In this document: in pieces, positions 1-12,300 of the stretch
Position numbering within the stretch: position 1 is the first letter of the stretch
How the letters are laid out: every line of letters begins with the position of its first letter
Assembly: GCF_030269925.1 (NCBI RefSeq)
Contig: NC_085128.1
Span: 8,744,501 to 8,808,500 of the forward strand
Reading direction: 5' to 3'
Source of the DNA: Bombyx mori
Lineage: Eukaryota; Arthropoda; Insecta; Lepidoptera; Bombycidae
DNA length: 64,000 bases
The notes under the pieces: generated by a model
Databases searched by the model: none
What the model saw: the letters and a program-made list of their open reading frames with translations, nothing else
Told to the model about the DNA's origin: nothing
Translations under genes and position numbers: made by a program

Positions 1-1462
1 ATACGAACGACTGCCTTCGTAAGCGCCTTTGGGACTTCATTACAGAGAAAAATATATTAGTCGACGAGGTTTGGATTCTGCGCCAAACACTCGTGCATCC
101 ATTAAGTGCACCACGTCCCGCAGCATATCTTAATAGGGCTGAAGAGGCGGAAACCTATCCCGACTCGAGCGTTTTTCTTCGATATCGCGAAGGCATTCGT
201 CAAAGTCTGGCACAACGGCTTGATCTACAAACTGTATAACATGGGAGTGCCAGAAAGGTTCGTGTTATCATACGAGACTTCTGGTCGAACCTTTTGTTTC
301 GATGTCGAATAGAGGGAACTCGCTCTCGCCCCCATCATCTGACGGCCGGAGCTCCGCAAGGCTCCGCGCTCTCCCCTTTATTGTTTAGTTTGTATATCAA
401 TAATATACCCCGATCTCCGGAGGTCCATCTAACGCTCTTCGCCGATGACATGTCTATCTACTACTCGTGTAGGAAGAAGTCGTTAATGCATCGATGACTC
501 CAGACCGTAGCAGCCATTATGGGGTAGTGGTTCCGGAAGTGGCACAATGACATCAATCCTACGAAAAGCATAGCGGTGCTCTTCAAAAGGTGTCGCCCTC
601 CGAATACCACTTCGAGCAGCCCACTCCCTAAAAAGCACGCTAATACCTCCGCCATTCGCCCCATTACCCTTATCGGCCAGCCCATGCCGTGGGCCTCGAA
701 GGTCAAATATCTAGGCATCATCCTCGACAGAGGGATGACATTCCGTCCCCACATAAAAACGCTACGCGACCGTGCTGCGTTCATAGGTACTACGACGCCT
801 CTATCGGATGATTTTCAAGCGAAGTAAATTGTCCCTTCGTAATAAGGTGACACTACAAAACTTGCATAAGCCCGGTCATGACCTATGCAAGTGTAGTGTT
901 CGCTCCCGTGGCCTGCACTAATTTGAAATCCCTTCAAATCATCCAATAGCGTTTTTGCAGGATAGTCAGAAACGTAGATCTCCACGACGATCTGGAACTT
1001 AACCCCATCAGTAAATATTTTCAGTCGAAATCATTTGTCAGTCACTCATTTGTGGGTAATTTCGAGAAGGCGGCACGATACGAAAACCCTCTCGTCATGG
1101 CCGCCGGTAGCTACATAGCCGATCCTGCGGACCGAATGGCAAACAGTCGACGTCACCCTAAGCACGTTATTTCGGATCCTCCTGATCCACTGACGATGCT
1201 CTTAAGTATCTCAAGCACCGGTTACCGTTCTTATCATCATTACATTAAACCATAGACACAGCTCACAGACCTTCTCGCCGGATCTTCTCAGTTGGTCGCG
1301 TTTCCAATCTGGTGGCAGATTCTGCGAAGCACTGGTCTTGCTAGAGTTAGTGTTAGCAAATTATCTCAGGTTGAGCCCGTGAGCTCACCTACCCGCCCAG
1401 GCGTAGCTGAAATAACCTCTTAGGCTACCAGCGAATAGGAAGGGGAAAAATGGTAGCAGTTA
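1..1462 (+). pseudogene. jockey-like non-LTR retrotransposon, 3' half, decayed
   Basis: The reverse-transcriptase part of a jockey-clade LINE, entering from outside the window. Readable blocks are AFFFDIAKAFVKVWHNG (about 163-213), LTAGAPQGSALSPLLFSLYI (about 330-400) and the catalytic FADD box at 438-449. Further blocks are PWASKVKYLGIILDRGMTFR (about 690-750) and FEKAARYENPL near 1060. Frame changes near 300, a TGA at 495 and later breaks disrupt the frame. The 3' UTR follows (AACCATAGACACAGC at 1250, then CGCCGGATCTTCTCAG) and ends in a short A-run at 1462. That same 3' UTR is the repeat found alone at 22.3, 38.5, 42.2, 51.1, 55.7 and 56.6 kb, which identifies those copies as truncated members. 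Confidence 0.9.
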
Positions 1463-1858
1463 GGCTACTAGATGAAATTTACAAAATAATCGAATATTTA
1501 TTGGTAGTCAAATAGCTATAGAACCACCAATACTATGTTATACTGAACACGAAATCTTCATATCGAATAATTCAGTAAAGAACCAAATACCTGTCACTTC
1601 AAATTCGTGTGGTCAGGGATACATTAATATAGGAAAGGATTTTTTTCATAGTAAGCAAAATAATGTTTATTTCCTGTGGAATTAGTGGAACTGAATATGT
1701 AATTTATCTACGGCTGGGAATAATATATAAATTCAAATGAATGTCATTTTCAAAATATGGAAGTCTATTTTCAATTTCAGTCACTACGTTTGTGTTTTTT
1801 TCATCAAAGAATGGACTATGGAATTCCATTGAGAACACGATGAGAAATACTAGTAATT

Positions 1859-2890
1859 ATGGAATATGAGTTCCGTCGCGGTAGTAGTACTGCACAAAGA
1901 GCTCACAACATTAACGACGTGTGCAAAGTAAACAATACAAACGACCGTACGACTTGTTATTGGTTTGAACGCTCCCGACTCGGAATTTTGATTTCAAAAT
2001 GAACCCCGTGGTCGCCCGAAAACTAAAGTCAATAACGTCGAATTAAAGGCGATAGTGGCGAAGCTGACGATACTCAATCTACCGCTAAGTTAGCAGCAGC
2101 TTTCAACGTTAGCATTAAAATAATACTGGTCCATTTGCGTCAAAACGGCATGGTAGAAAAACTTGATAAACGGGTGCCGCACGAACTGAACGATCGCCAG
2201 CGCGACGAACGCGTTAAGGTATGTTTTGTATTGCTTAACAGAAACAGAAACGAAGAGTTTTTGAACAGCATTGTCACTTGCGATGAAAAATGGACTCTTG
2301 AAATTGTAAGGGATCATCATGTTGGTTAGACGCTAGTTCAGCATCAGGTCGAAGCTCGAAACGAAAACTTAACACGTGAAAAACATGGTCACTATTTGGT
2401 GATCTAGTGCCGGTATAGTCCAGAGCTTCTTAATAAAAGGCATGAGTATTAGGTATTGCAAATTTTTACTCTGAAGTACTAAATTCAATGATGGAGAAGT
2501 TGGCAAATCTCTGGCCAGCTTAAGTTCATCGCTCACCTCCGCTGCACCTAGACGACAACGTTCGACAACCGACGGCTCAACAAACGATCTCTGGGCCACA
2601 AGAGCTAGGGTTAGAAGTTTTGCGTCATACACCGCACCCACCATAACCTGCGCCGACAGACTCTGTACGTTTCCCGAGGTTTGGACAACTTCTTAGCAGG
2701 GAAATAATTCAATACCCGAGAAGCTGTACAAACAGATTTTGAAGAACTTGAGAAGGCTTCCCGTACACTTTGATTCATGAAGAAGGTTAAAAACCACCAC
2801 GACGCTGGTAGAAATGCATCGATACCATATGTTAATAATTTGATTGAAAGAAATAAAAAATATTCATAAAAATACTCTTATGTATATCAA
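1859..2890 (+). pseudogene. mariner transposase, DD34D, decayed
   Basis: Starting at ATG 1859 the frame reads MEYEFRRGSS and CYWFERSRLG, the N-terminal helix-turn-helix region of mariner. Later come KLDKRVPHELNDRQRDERVK (about 2158-2217) and IVTCDEKW with the first catalytic Asp (about 2270-2293). After breaks, DNVRQPTAQQT carries the second Asp, and APTD carries the third. I count 34 codons between the second and third, so DD34D. Stops and frameshifts occur throughout, including a TAA where the family has SPDLAP. A long 3' remnant runs to about 2890. I could not define the terminal repeats. Confidence 0.88.
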
Positions 2891-3179
2891 ACGGCAAGGT
2901 AAAGGACCTAATATTTTTCTGTACGTAACGTAAACTGCAAAAATGTCTTTAAACGTTAAAAGTGACTTTTTTAAATGTTATACGTATTAAATTAATCCAA
3001 TTTTCAGATGTTTCCCTTTACTTCTGCTACAAGACCTGGCCCCTTGCAATAATTGATAATTCTTTGTCAACTGGTGCTTTAGGGCTTGATGAGCCACAAA
3101 ACATAGCTATATCTTTTGATTGCCTTGACTGTTAACTTGAGACTTTTAACAACACTTCCTTCCGCCGTTGATCTTAGTA

Positions 3180-3331
3180 TTTGGATTACGATCTAATGTG
3201 TCGGGCAAACATTGAGACGGACAACTCTCCTGGCTGAACCCATGCTCGCCCACTTGTCCTGGTGAAACTGGAAAATTCTCGGAGACAACTAGTAATCCTT
3301 GCTTCCCAGAAAAATAAAAAACGGACAACAA
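3180..3331 (+). mobile_element. LINE 3' end, second jockey-like type
   Basis: The stretch ATGCTCGCCCACTTGTCCTG GTGAAACTGGAAAATTCTC and the final AATAAAAAAC match the tail of the copy at 27795-28142 (CTCGCCCACCTGTCCTGG). It is therefore a 5'-truncated copy of the same type. Confidence 0.7.
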
Positions 3332-4940
3332 AGTACTGCTATAAGGGTTCTTTTGAATACTCGAACCCTAATAGGCTGAAACATGGAATACACAACGCAG
3401 ATTTTGAATGGCGCGACTTTCATCTGCTAATTGGTAAATTAATAAATCGTAACGATTCGCTTAAAGTAAGACACTGATTTTTCCATAACTAGCCAATTGA
3501 TGATTTTTAAAAACGAAAATAACATATTTTTGCTTCCTTAATATTTTGGCCAAAGATAAAAACAGCCTATTATTGTTTTCTAATTGACTAGGAATTTATC
3601 CTTTACAATATTATCTGTAGTTATTTGTTAAGGAGTTTTTTGTTACGAACATCCAAAAGATTGAATAAAAAATTCAGTTTAAAAGAACCTTTAGCCCATA
3701 ATCTGCCACATAGTGTGTCTGTGTCTTGTAAAGCCTTATCCTGATACAAAATGAACAGTTCCTCTGTACGCCTTATCGAAACATGATTGTCGTTATTGTG
3801 TGAAATTTAAGTGTTCGGTTTTACTTTAATTTTTAACTTTTTACCTTTATTAAAATAGAAATTCAGTCTGCATAGAAGTTGAGTCGCTAAATAAATCAAA
3901 AGTTTGGTGAACCAATCGGAATTCTACGATTTTTTATGTTGTTTATTACAGCTAATTTTTGATTACGCTTTCAGGGTAAATCTCTAGCATCAGCTCCAGC
4001 TCCAATTTTAGACCGGTGCATTTATATGCTGATCGTATGGCTAAAACGCGAAACGAATAGCGGACGAAATTATTTTAAATATCAACGTAACAATAATTTT
4101 CTGTTAACATTAAAACTAGAATGTGAATGTATTTTTGCATGATAATCAATACTGGAAAGACGTAATTCTAACTTTAGGACCACTTCAAATAACTGTACTT
4201 TATACTACGATGCGAATGGATGATGAGAATTTCGATATCGGCCGCCAAAAGACCTTGTCTGAGAAGCTCCAAGATATTTGATGGAATAATAATGATGCTT
4301 CTAATCACTAAAAGCTTTAAATGTTCACACTACGTTGTTCATGATCATTCATATCTAACTTACCGTTTAGTAATAACGTCAATTACAATCCAATTTTAAT
4401 TAATGTTTGGAGCTGATTTTTTGTCTGTTTTGTCACAATTTATCTAAAAACACAACCGCAAGGAATTAATGAATGCAAAACATTTTTCTAATTATTATTT
4501 TTGTCAAACCTAATTATTTTACAGTAAAAAGAAAAACGTTCATTGTTCATAATATCATCTACACTCTACAATAACTGTGAATTTAAATTTTAGAAAAATA
4601 CGGTATAATGCCCATGTGATTACCTAACTCCCTGTAAATAGACATATCTACTACGAATTAATACATTATTCTATTTGCTGTTTCGGGATTTTCATTGAAA
4701 AGTCAATGAATAAGTAATAATTGATACACAGGAGCAACAAGATAATAAGACAAACTGAAGAACTCGTGAATTGACTAGCGAATGACACCGTTGCATCTGG
4801 CCTCTAAGGGCGGTGTCTATTACCAAGCGGTCATATGAATCGGGAAATCTGTTTGTCACAGAACATAATCGGATGTGTTAGGTCGTCATGCACCTTATTC
4901 ACTTATTAAGCTCAGGAACAGAGAAGAAATTTTAGAAACG
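3332..4940. other. AT-rich DNA, no gene recognised
   Basis: No exon-like stretch with splice sites and no repeat family recurring elsewhere in the window was seen. Confidence 0.5.
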
Positions 4941-4949
4941 TGAAATTAT

Positions 4950-5160
4950 TTGCACGGTTAGTGTGCAGGGCGCGGCGTGCGTGTTAGCCCGGTCGGAGCG
5001 CGGCGCGGCACACACTAGGGCGGGCGGTGGACTCGGCAGCGTTACGTCAGCGCGGGGTGAGGCGCGCGGGGAGCCCCGCACTACTGCATCCTCCGAGCAC
5101 CCATCTTCGCTCAGCCCCCGTGAAAAACGTGACAACTCTACGCCGACCTTATGATACCGC
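4950..5160. promoter_or_regulatory. GC/CpG-rich promoter-like block
   Basis: A sharply bounded 200-bp CpG-rich island in AT-rich DNA, with a CRE-like TTACGTCA at 5042-5049 (TGACGTAA on the other strand). Frames on both strands through it are low complexity (Ala/Arg/Ser) and unconvincing as protein. It could be the promoter or first exon of a gene whose other exons lie outside. No transcript direction can be set. Confidence 0.35.
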
Positions 5161-5161
5161 A

Positions 5162-5585
5162 TCTGTTTTGTAATACACTCTTATCGTTTACCTGAAGCTG
5201 TTCGTAATGAACCAGAATTTTTACTCATATATTTATTTATTTAAACTGGAATGTTTTATGGAACAAAAATCAAGATGTAATTTTTTTCACTAATGCTCTC
5301 AATATTGAGTGCTAAAACAAAATCGAAGAAATAGTCTATACATGTTTCTCACGTCTTCGTCACAAGTCTTTTTAGTTTGTTAGTTAAGTAGTTCTGAGAT
5401 TTTGTTTGTGACTAACAAGAACATGCATCTTATCATTATTATCATTTAACACTAATTGGATATTCTCCATTTAATGTTAAAAATATTTCAATAATTGAAC
5501 AAATTTGTCTTCCTTTATACTAATTTTACAGGCAGTACCTTATAATAACCAGTAGGGAAGACTCCGTTAAGGTATTTTTATAGGC
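5162..5585. other. AT-rich DNA, no gene recognised
   Basis: Nothing seen. Confidence 0.5.
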
Positions 5586-5812
5586 TCTAAATGTGCTAGT
5601 CTGTTCACGGCCCACCTGATTTTAAGTGGTAGTGTGAGTCAGTAGACAATCAAATCATAAATTCCAGGGACGATGCCACACGTTTTACGACATGAAACCG
5701 AAATCTGCATTGTATTGGCTGTCCCATTCTGGAATTGCTGCATGGCAGAAATAGGAGGTGGAAGGGAGGAAATTATATCTCTCCGGGCGTGCTCACACCA
5801 CGTTCTATTAAT
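5586..5812 (-). mobile_element. old, degenerate Bm1-like SINE
   Basis: Blocks CACGGCCCACCTGATTTTAAG and, further on, TGCATGGCAGAAATAGGAGG align with Bm1 in reverse complement (CACAGCCCACCTGGTGTTAAG; TTCACGGCAGAAATAGGCGG) at the expected spacing but with many changes. Confidence 0.65.
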
Positions 5813-6739
5813 TAAATTAACTGGCTTAAAATTGAGGACATGCTTCAATAATTGGCGTATATTTTTGTTATGCTACGAGAACATTTTCAATAAAAATTGT
5901 TAACGTTGTGTTCTCCAAAAAACAAGCATTCTTTTTTTGTAGTAATTGGATGTAAATGACGTTTAAATTATTTAGGCACTGCTGGTCAATGTTCACAGCT
6001 ATACAATAGTAAAAACAAACGATATTAGTTGATATTTATTGGAGATACTGTCAAAAATGAACATAAGGGAGAAATTCCCAAAAAAAAAGTATTAAAATCG
6101 GTAAAAAGGTTATGTCTGTTAAATCAACCACTTTAGTAGGGCTTTTTCTCGATAATTTTACGGATACTTTCATATTTTTCCGGGCAGTCACATATCGGTG
6201 GAAGGTGTTGTATAGTGTCTAATAATGGCCATTGAACATAAGCTATTTTTCATTATTATAGCTAACAATATAGACATCGCGTTTAAAAAAATCTTTTACT
6301 TACAGACACGCTCATACACTCTATTTGAAAATCAGATTTTAACATAAGAGCTTTTCTATTAATGTACATGTCCAGTGATAAAAGATATATTGAATATAGG
6401 TATATTTTACCTATGAAGTTGATTATGACGGCGTATGATTAGATGGCGCCATCTAGTTACGCTTCGGAGAACCAGCCGGCCGAGAGGCTTGACGTTCGTC
6501 CTGTAAGGAAAAGTGGCGGAAAGAGATGCCTATCGCGATAAACCTTACCTCCATTGTCGATCCACATCCAGAATATGACTGCGTGTCTGACTTTTACCTC
6601 TAAGCAAGAGAAATATATTGATAAAAATAAAATATGAAATATCTGTCTATCTCGTCATTGCATTGGAATTCCAGAATTCCGTAGTTACTATTAAATATTA
6701 GACCTAAAGGAAAAAAGGTAGTGAAAAGAAAAACATTTT
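5813..6739. other. AT-rich DNA beyond the probable lin-28 3' end
   Basis: No gene seen. A 16-bp perfect palindrome TAGATGGCGCCATCTA lies at 6440-6455, within a slightly GC-richer patch (6420-6600). Confidence 0.5.
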
Positions 6740-6742
6740 TAG

Positions 6743-6748
6743 TTTATT
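6743..6748 (-). promoter_or_regulatory. candidate distal polyadenylation signal of lin-28
   Basis: AATAAA on the minus strand, the first downstream of the third let-7 site. AT-rich DNA makes such hexamers common, so this is only a candidate. Confidence 0.3.
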
Positions 6749-6900
6749 GTGTATTTTCTTTGATTAATAAAAGGAAAACAAAATTTAAACTCTAAGAAAT
6801 GTGTGAAATTCGTCCTTCAGTAAAGATGGAAATATAATTGCTAAAAATCTATAATGTAAATTTACTTATCGATTAATTCTAAATTTAACCACATAAAGTT

Positions 6901-6908
6901 TGAGGTAG
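6901..6908 (-). promoter_or_regulatory. let-7 8-mer target site 3 in lin-28 3' UTR
   Basis: The transcript strand reads CTACCTCA (ATCTACCTCAAAC in context) about 2.36 kb after the stop codon. An AATAAA lies about 150 nt further on. Confidence 0.68.
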
Positions 6909-7612
6909 ATGTTTTCATATAGTCTTTCTCTTAAATATTACATAAAATTACATAACTACGTATAAAATGAACATAAAGACCCGTAAAGTTTTAAATCTAA
7001 ATTATGTTAAAGTATTACGAAACTGCCTTTTTATTATGGGATTCTTAAATTATATGAAGAAACATTCCTTCGTTACTCGATGAACATTTTATTGTTGTAC
7101 AGAAACCTCATGATTTAATATTTAAAAATGAAAAACAATTGTTAAAGAATACATAGACAAATTAACTGAATCTTGTATATGTATTACGTGATTTCATGAT
7201 CAAATGGCTGGAAACTCCCGATTGCAACTTTTGTAACTACAACAATATAGTTAGTCTATGTTAAAATGTTGTTTGTGCGTCTTTCTTTCACTCAACCACG
7301 CAATTATGAATGGACATGATTTTTCACAAAGAGATACTTTTGAACTATATGACACAAGATAATTTTTTTACTATGGGAAAATGGACAATGTTCCACTATT
7401 TTACAATAACGAATTCAAAGCTGATGAAACCGCGAGGCATTAGTGAATATTAGCTATTGCATCCTATCTTTATAGCACAAAAACAGTGGGCTGGATTACT
7501 TACATGGCTACTAATGAAGCTACGAGGGCTTATCGGTGGTAAGTTTAACATCTATTTGTTACGAACACGATAATATTCTTAACTTAAATGTCTACGTAAG
7601 ATTAACGCTATT

Positions 7613-7620
7613 TGAGGTAG
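7613..7620 (-). promoter_or_regulatory. let-7 8-mer target site 2 in lin-28 3' UTR
   Basis: The transcript strand reads CTACCTCA about 1.65 kb after the stop codon, in AT-rich context (AATCTACCTCAAA), which favours accessibility. Confidence 0.7.
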
Positions 7621-8853
7621 ATTAACACTAACATGTACCTTAACATGTGATTCAATTCTGGTATAAACTACTATAATAATATTATGCGTAAAAACGGTGA
7701 GGGATAATATTAAAACCGACATTTTTAACATTGATATGGTGTACATACCTAAGTATTACGTAAATGGTTCTAGACAAAAACTTATATTTAACATTTTTAA
7801 ATTAAAATTAAAAAGAAAAACAAAATAAGCGCTTGCTCAGTCTCCAAATATTTAGTAAGCAATAACTTAAAGGTAAAATCTTTCTATCGTTTTAAAATGT
7901 ATTATTTAATCCTCTTTTCTAAATGTATCAAACCTGTTCTAAATGTATCAAATTTCGAGACAGAATTTGTATGCACGATGATATCTTTGGATAATCTTGC
8001 ACCCATTATAATTTTGAATTTATAAGAGTATGCTGAACACTAAACTTAGGTAAGTTTCAAATATAATAAAGTGAGTTTCAAACATTTCACTGTAGGTCGT
8101 AAGTACCTACTCGATCGAAACACTTATGATAAAGCTTTGAGCAATTGGAAGTTACTGTGCACTGGTAATAAAACGAAGATTCATCTCGATTAAGCAAGAC
8201 TTAAAACTATTTGTAAAAGTATTCGAACATGATGCTTAAGGCGGCAAGTCAATATTCTAAATTTATGACGTTTTTTTGAACTAGACTTAAACAAATTTAC
8301 ATAAATATACTTTAGTAGTATTGCATCAACATTGATTTTACTTTGGCACATTAACACACAAAAATTGTGATAACACAATGAATTGAAACATCCACAGTAT
8401 CCAAAGAATGTTTGTTAGTTTCATGTGTACGCACACTGTTTACAAGAACCTTCAAAACGGATATATCGGTTGGCAATCGTTATAAATGGCATCCATTGCT
8501 TGAAATATTTAAGCTTCTCCTATTCCATCATAGCCAGCTTTAATACTTTTCACTAAACTATGATTATAAACTAAAACATTACATAAAGTTTATTAAAATA
8601 GAATGTGGCAACAACGATAATATAAACACACACTTAACTTTGGGTATATACCAAATATATGTAAAATAATTAAGACATTCACACTCGAACACATAAGATT
8701 TGTACTTTAACGTTACATTTTTGCAAACTTAGCTCATAATGCTACTAACATTAAAATTATTAGGTAGGTATAATAAGTAGTTAAACTTGTTCTATACTAT
8801 GGATTTGTACTGATCAGTCTTCTGTTTTGTCATATTTAGCACTGAAAGCAGAA

Positions 8854-8861
8854 TGAGGTAG
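8854..8861 (-). promoter_or_regulatory. let-7 8-mer target site 1 in lin-28 3' UTR
   Basis: The transcript strand reads CTACCTCA, the full complement of let-7 bases 2-8 plus the A opposite base 1. It lies about 411 nt after the lin-28 stop codon. Confidence 0.7.
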
Positions 8862-9271
8862 GTGAGTTCGGAGATTGCACAAAAAATATAATTTGAGACT
8901 GAATGTTTAACAAAATTTAAACCAATATACAGTGATCGCGTAATATTTAAACACAAATTCATCACAAATCCACTGAGCAGTTATTGTTTTTGTAATCTAA
9001 CTGTAGTAAAATTCTGCTGTGTGATTCTGTTCGTAACATAAATTTCAGATAACAATTCAATATTGTTTTATTTGTTTATCTCAGACTAAAGCAGATAGAT
9101 ATTTTTGATGAATTTGTGTTTGTAGACAATAAAAGTAGATATGAAATTTAGTGTAATTTAGTTCTCAAATTATTCAACAAAAATTCTATAACATAAATGC
9201 CGCTCATAAAGCTAATTTGTAAGTATTTGCGTCTTTGCGTATAGGTGGTGGTGCTTCGAAATTTCAGAAAG

Positions 9272-9346
9272 TTACGCTTGTTGTTGTGGGCTTCCTCCTT
9301 GGGAGCTGCCCGGAGCCATTTGTTGTTCATCCTTTTTCTTTTCGAC
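9272..9346 (-). CDS. lin-28: lin-28 exon 5 (C-terminal tail and stop)
   Basis: The acceptor is TTGCAAG ending at 9347; 24 codons follow, then TAA at 9274-9272. The tail [18 protein letters not shown] and the following Gln-rich end are low complexity. The frame continues in phase 0 from exon 4. The acceptor is less canonical (CAAG) than the others, so the exact first codon could shift slightly, but the frame and stop fit. Confidence 0.85.
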   Translation of the reverse strand, partial: VEKKKDEQQMAPGSSQGGSPQQQA

Positions 9347-12300
9347 CTTGCAACATAACAAAATATAATACGCTCCATTTTAGGAATTACAAAGTGTAAA
9401 TTATAATTTACTAACGAACAAAATACAATATGGATAGTTAGAAATTAATTAGAATTTTTTTTATTTAGTCATTTATGTTTTTTGCCTCGTGTATAATATT
9501 TATCAAAACTGTAATCTATGTAAAGTTTGATGTTGTTTATCCACGTTCGTGCATTATTTATTCGATTTTGTACTTCTTTCTATATTTGGCACTTCAGGGC
9601 AGGAGTCTAGTCAATGTACAATGGACAAATTTGACGTACATATGCAACGACCGTTGCATATGTACGTCAAATAAATGTGGTCTTAGTATTTCCCGGTACC
9701 ATTCAGACATGGTGATAGTACCGAACCGATTTCCGCTGGAAATCTTTGGTTCATTACGGAAAATTAACGGCTACTGTTAATAGTTTTAAAATGCAAAAAA
9801 AGCATATATACAAATAATTATAATACTATTTAATTATTATTTCCATTTGATAATTTTGATAATTTTCCTAATAACTATTTATGTACTAAATGAAACCTAA
9901 CCCAATCAGCTTAATAGCGATGTGTTAATTTTCTTATAGTTTTTTGTTAGTATATAAAACATAAATAATTTAAATTATCGACTACCTAGTTGAAAAAAGG
10001 AATCAGAGACTACTGAATCAACCTTCAGATTAATTAGTTATCATTTACGTTAGTGTTTTCCATTACTGTTAAATTTATTGAATATCCATTTACTCACCTT
10101 TATCGGGCAGTCAGCAACGAGGTGGTCTTCGCTTTTGCAGTTGTGACATCTCTTTGGTTGTGGCCCAATGCTACACTTTGCCGCTATGTGATTAGCGAAC
10201 TCCCCACAGTTGTAGCAACTGCAAATTATAATGTTGTTTGTTACTGATCTTTTACTTTCTGCTGCTTTCTAATTGATTTGGTCGGCACAATTTATATCCA
10301 ATCTCTGGAGACTACCCTCAAATGAGGGAGTACCGGATACTTGAAAATTTCAGAGACATATCCTTTTTCACAAATTCAATCAACCCTTCAATCTCCTACG
10401 TGACATAACACCACAATTTCTATACTTTATCTTTCTAATTAACTTTACGTAAACAATGAAAAATTTGTTAGAGGGTACGAATATAAAAGTTAATGTTAAT
10501 ATTATTCCTATAATTACGTTTCCTGCGCCTAGTTCAAGCGATAACCTTTGTTCTACTATGATGACATGGCTTCCTACGACTTATTTTTTTTATAGTAAAC
10601 CAAACGCCTCACAATGATGATTAAATATTTCATGGTATTTTTCTAATCAATTCTAATTTATGAGAAATAGTTTCGAGTCATATTCATTTAACATTTAGTT
10701 AATCATTTGCATACACGAGTTTCGTTTCCGCTACAAACTCCCTTCCTCTTCAACGTGATATGCAACTTACGTGTAAAATAATAAATATAAATAGAAACTT
10801 TCTGCATTGCTATATCATAATTCATGCCTCATTTGTAGAGTAGAGAGGAATCGGTGAATACAAGACCGTGGACAGCTTATTCGCGTGTATTCAGTACTTG
10901 GCACTAGTTTGTTCTCTTTTTTTTATTTTCATTGGTGAGTGGTTACTGTCGTCCATGGACTTCAGCAATGCCAGGGACAGCGCCAAGCCGTTGTATGGTG
11001 TCGGTTTTTTGACCCGTATCACAAGAGTATTGGTTTGTATTCTAGCGCAGTCTTTACATATTCATCTTTATTCAGTTACCTCACGTTACTTCGTCAGGTC
11101 TTTACGCGGTCGCATTCATGCATGATTTATTCGGCTAGTTATTAACCTAATTGTTCGCGGATAATCTAAGTGAGACATTAAATACAAAATCAAATACAAA
11201 TTCTCATACTTTTAATTTATGACAAACGCTCGTGGCACAATGCGACAGTATCAATCAATACAGCCCCTTAAGAGGAAGTGTAGAAATTTTTGAAAAAGGG
11301 ATTTTGACACATTATTTGCGATTTCCTCGCTTGACTTTCAAGGATTCAGCACTTAAAGGGCCGCTGAAGGTAGGACTAAAAAACTAATATAAAAAGAGGC
11401 AACATTTCGAAAACTGGGCCCATTTTACATATATTTTTAATTCAAGAAATAAATTTTGGCTATGTCGAAGTTTTTAAACCTAAAATCTAAAAATTGCGGA
11501 TAAATAGGCAATTTCGTCATCATACAAAGATCCTACTGATTCTTCTAATATGAAATAATAAAAAAATAAGAATTTGGGAACACAGTTACAATTTTTTTTA
11601 GATTTTAAAAAGCTGGTTGTACGATTAGCTGATAAAGGATCCGATAAAGCTTCCTTTCATTTAATTATTGCTGTAGTTACTTGTCATTATAGTTACAATT
11701 ATCTAAGATGTCAATATAATGCAAGTCTAATTTATATTCTACTGTTAATTTGGTTGGCAATATTTAATCAAATATCGATCTTTTTTTTTTCCTATATAAT
11801 AAAGAATTTCAACGTAATTACCGTATCTTCCTGAATCTGATCTTAGACAAGGGTCGTCGATCGGAACCATGACAATCGGTTCCATTGGGACCTGTAACAC
11901 GTGTCGCTTCCAGGCCCTTATCTGACTCCTTGCACTCAAACTCTACTTCCTCATCACCAAGAGACCTGAACCCTGGCATTTGTAGCACACTCTGAAAGTA
12001 TAAGATAAGTTATTTATTGAAACTATACTTGAGACCTTATAACTTATACTCAAGGTGGGTGGCGCATTTACGTTGTGGATGTCTATGGGCTCCAGTAACT
12101 ACTTAAGACCAGGTGGGCTGTCAGCTCGTCCACCCATCTAAGCAATAAAAAAAAACTATCTTTGTATTGTTTTGTAGCGGGAAATACCGTATTGATATAA
12201 AAAAAAAACATATGTGGGAAAATCTGAACTCGGGTGGACCACTAGTCCAATTAGCACTGGTCAATTAGACAAATTATATTCTTTGGGAGTTTGATTAAAA

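Larger units (their letters stand above)
6740..9271 (-). other. lin-28: probable lin-28 3' UTR
   Basis: This is AT-rich DNA without coding signs, immediately after the lin-28 stop codon. Three perfect let-7 8-mer sites at 8861-8854, 7620-7613 and 6908-6901 suggest that the transcript extends at least 2.4 kb past the stop. Candidate AATAAA signals on the transcript lie near 9071, 8593, 7090 and 6748, so alternative polyadenylation could include or drop sites. The extent is inferred, not observed. Confidence 0.6.

Noticed and set aside
4932..5162. ORFs of 60-76 codons on both strands
   Set aside because: Low-complexity frames forced open by GC-rich sequence; no splice or homology support.
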